64,000 nt of DNA, taken from positions 62,001 through 126,000 of the forward strand of contig SFLA01000001.1 in NCBI GenBank assembly GCA_004553575.1, in the 5' to 3' direction. Position 1 is the first letter of the stretch, and each line of letters begins with the position of its first letter. Of the stretch, positions 11,010 through 18,830 are shown in pieces. Origin of the DNA: Clostridiales bacterium. GTDB taxonomy: Bacteria > Bacillota > Clostridia > Oscillospirales > CAG-382. Under the pieces are notes generated by a model, which made no database searches, was not told where the DNA came from, and saw only the letters and a list, made by a program, of their open reading frames with translations. The position numbers and the translations under genes were made by a program.

Positions 11010-12174
11010 TTGTTATGACCGAAGCTATTATCCCTACCGCCTCGTCGATAAGCGGCTCGGTCAGAGACGCCATATAGCTGGTGCGCAGCAGACATCCGCC
11101 CTCCGGGCAGGCGGGAGGAAGCACCGGGTTAAGATATACTCCGCGGTCGTAAATCTCGCGGGATTTTTCAAGCGTATTGTAAACGTCGTCGGTATAAATC
11201 GGAACTATCGGCGTGGGGGATTCGATAATCTTTACCCCGGCTGCCTTAAGTCCGCGGCGGGCGTGATCGGCAAGTCTGCCGAGACGAACCGGAAGCTCCG
11301 GATCGTCTTCGAGCACACGCAGCGCCGCCAGCGCCGTCGCGCAGGAAGCGGGTGTTATCGACGCGGAGAAAATAAACGGGCGGGATGCGTGCCGCACGTA
11401 ATCCACCACTTCCTCGTCGGCGGCCATATAACCGCCGAGGCTTGCGAGCGACTTCGAGAAGGTACCCATGTAAATATCGGTTTCCGCTTCAAGCCCGAAG
11501 TAGCTTGCCGTACCTCTGCCGCCCTCTCCGAGCACGCCGAGTCCGTGTGCGTCGTCCACCATAACGCGTGCGCCGTACTTCTTTGCCAGCCTGACTATTT
11601 CGGGCAGACGGCATATGTCGCCGCTCATGGAGAACACGCCGTCGGTAACAATAAGTATACCGCCCTTGCCCTCACAGCTTATAAGCAGCCGTTCGAGATC
11701 CTCCATGTCGCTGTGCTTGTATACATAGGTGCGGGCGTACGAAAGACGGCAGCCGTCGTAAATGCTTGCGTGATTCTCACGGTCGCAGAGTATGTAATCG
11801 CCGTGTCCGGCTATCGCGGAGATAATTCCCAGATTCGACTGAAATCCGGTGGAAAAGGTGGTAACCGCACCCTTGCGGAGAAACTTCGCAAGCTCCGCCT
11901 CAAGCTCGAGATGCAGGTTAAGAGTTCCGTTAAGAAACCTCGACCCGGAACAGCCCGTGCCGTATTTTTCCACCGCCTTCACGCCCGCCTCGATAACCGC
12001 GGGGTGAACGGTAAGCCCGAGATAATTGTTGCTCCCGAGCATTATCCGGCGCTTGCCCTCCATTATAACCTCGGTATCCTGCCGGCTCTCGAGCGCGTGA
12101 AAATACGGGTATATACCCTTTTCCTTAACCTCCTTCACGAGCGAAGGGGCATAGCACTTTTCAAATAAATCCAT
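11002..12174 (-). CDS. Serine palmitoyltransferase-like alpha-oxoamine synthase
   Basis: A 390-residue PLP enzyme of fold type I (the BioF/KBL/HemA/SPT group). PLP lysine K241 is in MGTFSKSLASLGG, the cofactor Asp D207 is in VDDAHG, and the ring-stacking His H135 is in ENHAS. The N-terminal KGIYPYF, GSNNYLGL and YGTGCSGSRFLNGTL resemble, from memory, bacterial serine palmitoyltransferases of Bacteroidetes more than BioF. It would condense an amino acid with an acyl thioester, releasing CO2, to give a 3-keto amino lipid. No biotin genes are nearby, and a carrier protein, two ligases and an SDR are. SPT function is an inference. Confidence 0.8.
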   Translation of the reverse strand: MDLFEKCYAPSLVKEVKEKGIYPYFHALESRQDTEVIMEGKRRIMLGSNNYLGLTVHPAVIEAGVKAVEKYGTGCSGSRFLNGTLNLHLELEAELAKFLRKGAVTTFSTGFQSNLGIISAIAGHGDYILCDRENHASIYDGCRLSYARTYVYKHSDMEDLERLLISCEGKGGILIVTDGVFSMSGDICRLPEIVRLAKKYGARVMVDDAHGLGVLGEGGRGTASYFGLEAETDIYMGTFSKSLASLGGYMAADEEVVDYVRHASRPFIFSASITPASCATALAALRVLEDDPELPVRLGRLADHARRGLKAAGVKIIESPTPIVPIYTDDVYNTLEKSREIYDRGVYLNPVLPPACPEGGCLLRTSYMASLTEPLIDEAVGIIASVITNG

Positions 12175-12176
12175 CT

Positions 12177-13898
12177 TTACACCGCCGTTTTGTTATTTTC
12201 TTTTTCCAGTTCCTCCTGCTCAAGCTCGCGGTAGGCGACCTTGCCGACAAGAGTCTTGGGAAGGGACTTGCGGAATTCAATCTCCTTGGGAACGGCATAA
12301 CGCGCCATGTTCTTGCGGCAGTATTCGATAAGTATCTGACGGTTCTCCTCGCTCGGCTGTACGCCGGGCTTAAGCATTACGAACGCCTTTACACGCTGCA
12401 TCTTAACCGGGTCCTTAACCCCGATAACACAGCTCATGTGTACGAGCTCATGCGCGTCAAGTATATTCTCGAGCTGCGACGGATAGACATTATAGCCGCT
12501 CGTGATTATCATACGCTTAATACGCTGGCGGAAATACACGAAGCCCTCCTCGTCCATAACGCCGAGATCTCCGGTATGTACCCAGGTTTTGCCGTCGTCG
12601 TGCACCCTAAGAGTGTTCGCGGTCTCCTCCGGGTGGTTTACGTATTCCATCATGACGGTGGGTCCGGCAATGCAGATTTCGCCCTCCTCGCCGTAAGGAA
12701 CCTCCTCGGTCGTGCCGACGCGAACTATCTTGAAGAAGGTGTCGGGAAACGGCTGGCCAATACTGCCCTCCTTGGCAAGATGCAGCGGGGTAAGGCAGCA
12801 GGCGGTAACCGTCTCGGTCGTGCCGTAGCCCTCGCGCACTTTTATCGGGGCGCCGTGCTCGGCAAGGAACCGGTCGAACCTCTTTTTCAGCTCTACCGAA
12901 AGCGAATCCCCGCCGCTGAACACACCCTTAAGGCAGGACAGGTCGGCGCCCTCCATGGACGGCAGGCGCAGAAGCGCCTCGTAGAGGGTGGGAACTCCGG
13001 CAATAAAGTTACAGCGGTGCTTTACAAGCAGCTTTGCGTAGCTTTCTGCGGTAAATCTCGGCACAAGTATGCATCTTCCGCCGTTGGCAAGCATCGAATG
13101 AATGCTTACCCCCAGACCGAAGCCGTGGAATATCGGCATGACGGCAAGCATCTTGTCGCCGGGGCGGAACATCGGGTTGGTCGCGATAATCTGCTCCGCA
13201 AGCGCGTTGAAGTTAAGGTTGGAAAGCAATATCCCCTTGGTTACTCCCGTGGTTCCGCCGCTGTACAGCACCACCGCGGGGTCGGCAGCCCTGCGCTGCA
13301 CGAGATACTGCGAAGGATAGTTCTTACCGAGTGCGATAAAATCGTTCCAGTATACCACCGGAGCGTCCTTCGGCATCTTCGGCACCTTGCGGGCGGAAGT
13401 AAGCTCGTAGCCGACCTTCATAATCGGAGACAGTTCGTCTTTTATCGTTGCGATAATAAGATGCGGAAGATCCACCTCGGCACGTATGGCGGCAAACTTG
13501 GGGTAAAACTGATCGAGCGTTATTGCCGCTACGCTTCCGGATTCCTTTAAGTAGAATTTTATCTCGTTCTCGCCGGATAGCGGATGCACCATATTGGCTA
13601 TGGCGCCGACTCCGTTTATCGCATAGAACATCACGACAGCCTGCGGACAGTTGGGCATGCACACGGTTACCTTATCGCCCTCGCGAACGCCGAGTGTCTT
13701 AAGCGCTTTTGCGCAGGAATCGAGCTTGACGGAAAGCTCGGCGTAGGTGGTCGTCTTTCCCATAAAGTCGTATGCTATGTTGTCGGGATACTTCTCGCAG
13801 ATAGATTTTATCCTTTCCCACATCGACCCGTCCGGATAATCCAGAGTCGGAGGAACCTCGCCGTAATTGTTAAGCCACGGAGTTTTTACGGTATTCAT
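12177..13898 (-). CDS. Long-chain acyl-CoA synthetase (FadD-like)
   Basis: A 573-residue ANL-family ligase with P loop YSGGTTGVTKG, the REGYGTTE adenine motif, the HTGDLG hinge and the C-terminal lysine in LPKTLVGKVAYREL. It should make fatty acyl-CoA from free fatty acid, CoA and ATP. It lies 2 bases upstream of the SPT-like gene and 1 base after the membrane-protein gene, so it is co-transcribed with both. Having two distinct ligases in one operon suggests two acyl chains are activated, or one is loaded on CoA and the other on the carrier protein. Confidence 0.92.
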   Translation of the reverse strand: MNTVKTPWLNNYGEVPPTLDYPDGSMWERIKSICEKYPDNIAYDFMGKTTTYAELSVKLDSCAKALKTLGVREGDKVTVCMPNCPQAVVMFYAINGVGAIANMVHPLSGENEIKFYLKESGSVAAITLDQFYPKFAAIRAEVDLPHLIIATIKDELSPIMKVGYELTSARKVPKMPKDAPVVYWNDFIALGKNYPSQYLVQRRAADPAVVLYSGGTTGVTKGILLSNLNFNALAEQIIATNPMFRPGDKMLAVMPIFHGFGLGVSIHSMLANGGRCILVPRFTAESYAKLLVKHRCNFIAGVPTLYEALLRLPSMEGADLSCLKGVFSGGDSLSVELKKRFDRFLAEHGAPIKVREGYGTTETVTACCLTPLHLAKEGSIGQPFPDTFFKIVRVGTTEEVPYGEEGEICIAGPTVMMEYVNHPEETANTLRVHDDGKTWVHTGDLGVMDEEGFVYFRQRIKRMIITSGYNVYPSQLENILDAHELVHMSCVIGVKDPVKMQRVKAFVMLKPGVQPSEENRQILIEYCRKNMARYAVPKEIEFRKSLPKTLVGKVAYRELEQEELEKENNKTAV

Positions 13899-13899
13899 A

Positions 13900-14598
13900 T
13901 TACTTACTACCTTTCTCTTCTTTCTTTCGGTTTGTATACGCCACAGTCATTGCGGCGAGACGCTTACCGACCTTGCACAGCAACAGTAATCCGCCGAAGA
14001 TCAGCAGCCAAACCGGCAGCAGAATCGTAATTTTATATCCGTAACCGGTCACAAAGGTACCGGAAAGCAGATCCATTGCAACGAAAACGAACACGACCGC
14101 CGCAAGATACACCGTTACCACGAGCTTGCGGGAACGGTATGCGGCTAACCGCATAAGCACCAGCCCGATGACAAGTGTCATTGCAACCGTGCAGTATTTC
14201 AGAACAAACGGCACCGGAGCCGTAAGCCGCAGACCGTCGATTACCGCCGGAGACATATTCCCGAACGCGAGCTTGACCAGATATAATATCGGAACGACCG
14301 CCGCGAGCGCATACCAGATATACTGAACCGAATCAAGCACCCGTTCTATCGGAGTCTGCCGCGGGATGTTCTGAATAAGCGCACGGCAGAATTCTCGGTA
14401 ATCGGTACCTATAGCGGACGAGAACGGCTCGCCGCGATGCTGACACTCGAGCGCCATACCGACAAGATCCGATATCGTCTCCTCGTACGCGACTTCGTTA
14501 AGATAATGAGCCTGAAGATACACAGCCATACGCCTTATCTCGCGCCTGTTTTCCGCGCTAAGTCTTGACGCTGCCGTCTTCAACTCTCTGTTCGACAT
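13900..14598 (-). CDS. PadR-associated membrane protein of unknown function
   Basis: A 232-residue protein: a helical cytoplasmic domain (1-105, with RREIRRMAVYLQAHYLNEV) followed by four hydrophobic segments (about 108-130, 145-165, 172-190 and 198-222) and a Lys/Glu-rich tail. Genes with this topology often sit directly after PadR regulators in Firmicutes. The function is unknown. It overlaps padR by 41 bases and lies 1 base ahead of the acyl-CoA synthetase gene, tying regulator and lipid genes into one transcript. Confidence 0.75.
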   Translation of the reverse strand: MSNRELKTAASRLSAENRREIRRMAVYLQAHYLNEVAYEETISDLVGMALECQHRGEPFSSAIGTDYREFCRALIQNIPRQTPIERVLDSVQYIWYALAAVVPILYLVKLAFGNMSPAVIDGLRLTAPVPFVLKYCTVAMTLVIGLVLMRLAAYRSRKLVVTVYLAAVVFVFVAMDLLSGTFVTGYGYKITILLPVWLLIFGGLLLLCKVGKRLAAMTVAYTNRKKEEKGSK

Positions 14599-14929
14599 GC
14601 GGTGCCTCCTTTACGATTATTTCCGCGGCAGCCGTATTCAGGTTTATCCAGCAATCCGTGAACTCGTTAAGATACTGCCTGCCGTAATCGGTTATCGTGT
14701 AGTATTTGCGCTTGGGCCCGAGCGGAGACGAACGAAGCTCCGAAGAGATGATGTTTTGCTTTTCCAGCCGGAGCAGCAGGGGATAAATCGTCCCCTCGGA
14801 AACGTCCCTGAATCCGCTGCCGCGCAGATATTCGATTATTTCGTAGCCGTATGTCGTCTCGCGGGAAATGATTTTTAGTATACATCCCTCCAGCGTTCCG
14901 CGCATAAGCTGTGACCTGTCAAAAAGCAT
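14558..14929 (-). CDS. PadR-family transcriptional regulator
   Basis: A 123-residue winged-helix regulator, with LMRGTLEGCILKIISRETTYGYEI at the N terminus and the recognition region VSEGTIYPLLLRLEKQNII, both standard PadR features. The ATG at 14929 is chosen because AAGGAG lies 7 bases ahead. A longer frame back to 14971 begins inside the putative operator region. It heads the lipid operon and probably represses it, releasing on binding a hydrophobic or cationic ligand as other PadR proteins do. Confidence 0.92.
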   Translation of the reverse strand: MLFDRSQLMRGTLEGCILKIISRETTYGYEIIEYLRGSGFRDVSEGTIYPLLLRLEKQNIISSELRSSPLGPKRKYYTITDYGRQYLNEFTDCWINLNTAAAEIIVKEAPHVEQRVEDGSVKT

Positions 14930-14978
14930 TCCCTGTCTCCTTGCCTGCGCATGGGTACTATGCCGTACCAAGTACTGC

Positions 14979-14997
14979 TACATTGTATCGCAAAGTA
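14979..14997 (-). promoter_or_regulatory. Probable PadR operator over its own promoter
   Basis: The plus strand reads TACATTG-TATCG-CAAAGTA, an inverted repeat of two 7-base arms with one mismatch and a 5-base centre. It overlaps the -10 box and the start of the spacer. Adjacent GTAC repeats (14956-14977) may extend the site. Autoregulation is inferred. Confidence 0.6.
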
Positions 14998-15010
14998 GAG
15001 CGCGTGTCAA
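14982..15010 (-). promoter_or_regulatory. Promoter of the PadR/lipid operon
   Basis: Minus-strand TTGACA (15005-15010), 17-bp spacer, TACAAT (14982-14987). It starts transcription about 45 bases ahead of padR. No other strong promoter was seen between here and the operon end. Confidence 0.8.
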
Positions 15011-15108
15011 TAGTATATTAACACAAAATACAAAAATCGCATTCCGCCGTAATAAATTTTCGTCAAACACTTCACTCGGTGCAGCTTACCGGACTTTTGA
15101 AGATGCAC

Positions 15109-15146
15109 ATAAAAATAAGCCCCCGCGAAGCTGTCGCTTCGCGGGG
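15109..15146 (-). terminator. Terminator after recN
   Basis: A perfect 11-bp stem, CCCCGCGAAGC (15121-15131) with GCTTCGCGGGG (15136-15146), followed on the minus strand by GCTTATTTTT. It ends the long nusB-to-recN operon. Confidence 0.9.
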
Positions 15147-15168
15147 CGTCCGTACTGTTTCGTATTTG

Positions 15169-16836
15169 TTACTGCTTTGACGAATCCAGCAGCGCTTCCG
15201 CGGCGGAAAGCGCTGCGGATCCGGGTGATATACCTCCAATAATCCGGGCAAGCTCGTTTATCCGTCCCTCGCGGTCCAGGTTCGTAACCGTGGTTTCGGT
15301 TCTTCCGCCGGATTCCCGCTTTGCAATAAGCATATGAGTTCCGGCGAAGGCGGCTATCTGCGCGGAATGCGTAACGCAGAATACCTGTTCTCCGTCCGAA
15401 GCCAGCGAGGCGAGTTTTTTGCCGATACGGGCGCTGGTCGCGCCGGAGATGCCGGTGTCGATCTCGTCAAAAATCATGGTTCCGACAGCGGAGCCTGACA
15501 AAACGCTTTTTACGGCAAGCATTATGCGGGAAAGCTCGCCGCCCGAAGCGATACGGGCTACGGGGCGCGGAATCTCGCCCGCATTTGCGGATACAAGAAA
15601 CTCAACGGCGTCCGCTCCGTCGGACGAGAAGGGCTTTTCGGTAAACCCGGCAACAAAGCTGACCGACGGCATATCAAGGTCTTTCAGCTCGTCCCGTATG
15701 CGCTTTTCCAGATCGGCGGCCGCGGTTCTGCGGCGTTCGGAAAGCCGCGAGGCAGCAGAAGACAGTTCCGCTTCCTTCTTCTCAAGTTCCTTTTTTATCT
15801 CGGCCCGGCGGGAATCGCCGTTTTGTATGCCCGATATCTCGCGTCCGGCTTCCTCGGCAATCGCAAGCAGCCCCTTTTCGTCGGTGCGGTATTTGCGCTT
15901 GAGCGAGTTTATCAGCTGAAGCCTGCTCTCGACCCGGTCGAGCGCGGCGGCAGGGTCGCCCTCTCCGGGGTCGGTATATGAATACAGCGATTCCGCTATA
16001 TCCGCAAGCTCTATTCTCGCCGAATCCAGACGCTCCGCAAGCAATGCGCACTCGGGTACCGCGTCGGCGAGAGACCTGACCTCCCGCAGGGCGGAATCCG
16101 CAAGGGACACCGCGGAAATATCCGCACCGTAGAGCCGCGAATATGCTTCTCCGCAGCCGGAAATTATACGCTCGCGGTTGGCGAGCAGGCTCCGCTTTGC
16201 GGTGAGCTCCTCCTCCTCGCCCTCGGTTATATGCGCGGATTCTATTTCGTGCAGGCGGTAAGCGAGCATATCCAGCCGCTCGGCGCGGTCGGATTCCGAT
16301 TCTTCCAGCCTGCGCAGCTCGTTCTTAAGCGATATATAATCGGAATAAACCCGTGAATACGCCGATTTTTCCGCCTCGTCGCGTGCAAAGGTGTCGAGCA
16401 TACCCAGATGTGCCGAAACGTCAGCGAGCTTCATGGTATCCTGCTGTCCGTGTATGTCGATAAGCAGTGACGCGGCGGAGCGCAGAAGCCCGGTCGGCAC
16501 GGAACGCCCGTTAATCCGCGCAGTGCTTCGTCCGTCGGCGGTTATCCTGCGCGAAAGCAGCAGGCTTCCGTCGCCGTCCGGCTCTATACCGATACCGGCA
16601 AGAGCGGCAACCGCATCTTCGGTGAGCGCGCCGAAAAAGCCCTCGGCAGCCGCGTAGGCTTCTCCCGTCCGGATAATGCTCCGGTCGGTGCGGGCGCCGC
16701 AAAGCAGGGCTATTGAATCGATAAGTATACTTTTGCCCGCGCCGGTCTCGCCGGTGAAGACGGTCAGCCCTCCGGACAGATCGAGGTCAAGCGAGCGGAG
16801 CAGCGCGACATTCTCGACGTGCAGCGAAAAGAGCAT
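15169..16836 (-). CDS. recN: DNA repair protein RecN
   Basis: A 555-residue SMC-like ATPase. Walker A GETGAGKS is at 29-36, a long coiled coil runs through the middle (about 150-370), and the C-terminal signature ARIASGGELSRIMLAVKS is followed by MIFDEIDTGISG as Walker B. RecN acts early at double-strand breaks. It is the last gene of the operon, directly downstream of argR, the usual argR-recN order in Firmicutes. Confidence 0.97.
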   Translation of the reverse strand: MLFSLHVENVALLRSLDLDLSGGLTVFTGETGAGKSILIDSIALLCGARTDRSIIRTGEAYAAAEGFFGALTEDAVAALAGIGIEPDGDGSLLLSRRITADGRSTARINGRSVPTGLLRSAASLLIDIHGQQDTMKLADVSAHLGMLDTFARDEAEKSAYSRVYSDYISLKNELRRLEESESDRAERLDMLAYRLHEIESAHITEGEEEELTAKRSLLANRERIISGCGEAYSRLYGADISAVSLADSALREVRSLADAVPECALLAERLDSARIELADIAESLYSYTDPGEGDPAAALDRVESRLQLINSLKRKYRTDEKGLLAIAEEAGREISGIQNGDSRRAEIKKELEKKEAELSSAASRLSERRRTAAADLEKRIRDELKDLDMPSVSFVAGFTEKPFSSDGADAVEFLVSANAGEIPRPVARIASGGELSRIMLAVKSVLSGSAVGTMIFDEIDTGISGATSARIGKKLASLASDGEQVFCVTHSAQIAAFAGTHMLIAKRESGGRTETTVTNLDREGRINELARIIGGISPGSAALSAAEALLDSSKQ

Positions 16837-16840
16837 TTTA

Positions 16841-17299
16841 TCAGATCGCTCCTATCTGTTCCCTCATCATTTGGCAGATGCGGTCGGCATCTTCCTCGTT
16901 TTTGGTAATAAGTACTATCGTATCGTCACCGGCTATCGACCCGAGTATGCCCTCAAAGCACATAGCATCGATGGTGGCGCAAGCCGCCGACGCCATTGCC
17001 ACATAGGTGTGAAGCACAACGAGATTCATTGCGCTGTCGACGCTCTTTACGGTATCGGCAAGCATCTTTGAAAACTTCAAGGCGATATGCTCGGCGGTCG
17101 GCACGGTGGCGGAAACATAGCGGTAACTCCCTTTTCCGTTTGACGCCTTCACGATCTTCAGCTCGCGTATATCGCGGGATACGGTCGCCTGAGTGCATTC
17201 AAAGCCCGACTCCCGCAAAAGCCGAAGCAGCTCCTCCTGTGTATCGATCTCCCGGGTTCTGATGAGCTCCATGATCTTGGTCTGTCTTTTAAGTTTCAT
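16841..17299 (-). CDS. argR: Arginine repressor
   Basis: A 152-residue ArgR/AhrC. The N-terminal winged helix has KIMELIRTREIDTQEELL and CTQATVSRDIRELK. The C-terminal arginine-binding, hexamerising domain has EGILGSIAGDDTIVLITK. It represses arginine synthesis genes when arginine is bound. It is 4 bases upstream of recN and 11 bases downstream of nadK. Confidence 0.97.
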   Translation of the reverse strand: MKLKRQTKIMELIRTREIDTQEELLRLLRESGFECTQATVSRDIRELKIVKASNGKGSYRYVSATVPTAEHIALKFSKMLADTVKSVDSAMNLVVLHTYVAMASAACATIDAMCFEGILGSIAGDDTIVLITKNEEDADRICQMMREQIGAI

Positions 17300-17310
17300 C
17301 GGCCTTCCCC

Positions 17311-18099
17311 TTACAGATTGAATTTTTTATGTACCACGGAATAGAAGCATCCCGGTTTTATGCGTATAAGCGCCAGCTTTTCCGCACTTCTGCGTATCCG
17401 GACGGTGTCATCCGGATAAATGTGAACGCACTCGCGCGAATCCAGCGTAAGGCAGGTGGTTCCGCCCTTATGGGCGCGCGCGGTAAGGGTCAGCACCGAA
17501 TCTGCGGGAAATACTATGGATCTCGCCGCCGCGAGACGGTGCGGGCATACGGGAGTGGCGATTATCGCCTCCATACACGGGTCGAGCAGCGGTCCTCCCG
17601 CCGAGAGCGAATATGCGGTCGACCCGGTCGGGGTGGCGCAGATAAGCCCGTCCGCCGAATAACTGCTGACCGGAGCTCCCCCGCAGGAAAGCGTTATATC
17701 CACTATCTTGGACACCTCTCCGCGTGACACGAGCGCTTCGTTGAGCACTGTATGCCGCTCGCTCACACCGTCGGCACGCAGTATCTCGGCGTCCAGCATC
17801 ATCAGCCCCTCCGTGCGGTATTCGCCCGTTTTAAGCCGCGAAAGCAGCCCGATATCCTCAGGCTCGATGTCGTTCAGATATCCGAGTGTGCCGCAGTTGA
17901 TACCGAGCACCGGAATCCCCAGGGGAGCCGCCTCGGCAGCCGCTCTCAGTACGGTGCCGTCGCCGCCCACCGATATTATAAGCTCCGGCGCTTCGTCCGA
18001 AACGGTAAAGCCCAGGCGCGAAAGCTCGCGCGCGGCGGCAACGGCAGTCTCCTGCGCGAAAGGCTTTGAGGTGTTTATAAGCAGCTTGACCCGTTCCAT
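17311..18099 (-). CDS. nadK: NAD kinase
   Basis: A 262-residue protein that makes NADP from NAD and ATP or polyphosphate. The GGDGT motif is at 45-49, followed by GINCGTLGYL and the conserved TPTGSTAYSLSAGGPL segment. Length is normal for Gram-positive NadK. It lies between tlyA and argR, as in many clostridial genomes. Confidence 0.96.
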   Translation of the reverse strand: MERVKLLINTSKPFAQETAVAAARELSRLGFTVSDEAPELIISVGGDGTVLRAAAEAAPLGIPVLGINCGTLGYLNDIEPEDIGLLSRLKTGEYRTEGLMMLDAEILRADGVSERHTVLNEALVSRGEVSKIVDITLSCGGAPVSSYSADGLICATPTGSTAYSLSAGGPLLDPCMEAIIATPVCPHRLAAARSIVFPADSVLTLTARAHKGGTTCLTLDSRECVHIYPDDTVRIRRSAEKLALIRIKPGCFYSVVHKKFNL

Positions 18100-18104
18100 T
18101 TAAG

Positions 18105-18830
18105 TCATACCCTTTCAAACAGTGCGAGATATTCGCGGTTTCCGTCCCCTCCCGGGATCGGCGAATCGGCAATGCGGATAAGCGAAAGCCCGTTTTCCGC
18201 CGCAGAGAGCGACAGCCGTGTGATTACGGCGGCGGCAACACTTCCGTCGGGGTCGCGCAGTATACCGCCCTTCCCGATATGCTCCCTGCCCGCCTCGAAC
18301 TGCGGCTTTACAAGAGATATAAAATAGCCTTTTTCAAGCACCCTGGATACTGCGGGATATACCAGCGACTGCGATATGAACGAAAGGTCGGCGGTAACAA
18401 GCTGAGGCTCAAACGGCAGATCGGAGAGATTAAGATATCTCGCGTTGAAGCCCTCGATAACCGTGACCCTGCCGTCGGCGGCGAGCGAAGGGTCGATCTG
18501 ACCGCGCCCGACGTCAAGCGCGCACACCCTCGCCGCTCCGTGCTTAAGAAGGCAGTCCGTAAATCCCCCGGTCGAAGCGCCTATGTCCAGCACCGAAAGC
18601 CCCTCCGGCGAAACGCCGAACACCTCAAGCGCCCGCTCGAGCTTTTCGCCCGCGCGGGAAACGAAACGGCAGGGGGAAAGCACGGATATCTCCGCGCCCT
18701 CGCGTACCTCCTCGCCCGGCTTGCGTGCGGGCACTCCGTTTACCGTTACCCTTCCCGAAATTATATATTCTCTCGCCTGACTCCGGCTGCGCACACAGCC
18801 GGCGGCGACCAGATAATTGTCTAACCGCAT
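18105..18830 (-). CDS. tlyA: TlyA-family rRNA 2'-O-methyltransferase
   Basis: A 241-residue protein with an N-terminal S4 RNA-binding domain (MRLDNYLVAAGCVRSRSQAREYI, VTVNG) and an FtsJ-like SAM-binding domain (DIGASTGGFTDCLL, DVGRGQID). TlyA proteins methylate 16S and/or 23S rRNA. The older 'hemolysin' label is a misnomer. The ATG at 18830 is chosen because the S4 domain starts there. It overlaps the dxs stop by 10 bases. Longer in-frame extensions into dxs are shadow sequence. Confidence 0.94.
   Translation of the reverse strand: MRLDNYLVAAGCVRSRSQAREYIISGRVTVNGVPARKPGEEVREGAEISVLSPCRFVSRAGEKLERALEVFGVSPEGLSVLDIGASTGGFTDCLLKHGAARVCALDVGRGQIDPSLAADGRVTVIEGFNARYLNLSDLPFEPQLVTADLSFISQSLVYPAVSRVLEKGYFISLVKPQFEAGREHIGKGGILRDPDGSVAAAVITRLSLSAAENGLSLIRIADSPIPGGDGNREYLALFERV

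Noticed and set aside
11002..12174. BioF (8-amino-7-oxononanoate synthase) for biotin synthesis
   Set aside because: Not fully excluded, but no other bio gene is near. The neighbours (carrier protein, SDR, two ligases) and the KGIYPYF and YGTGCSGSRFLNGTL segments fit an SPT-like enzyme better.
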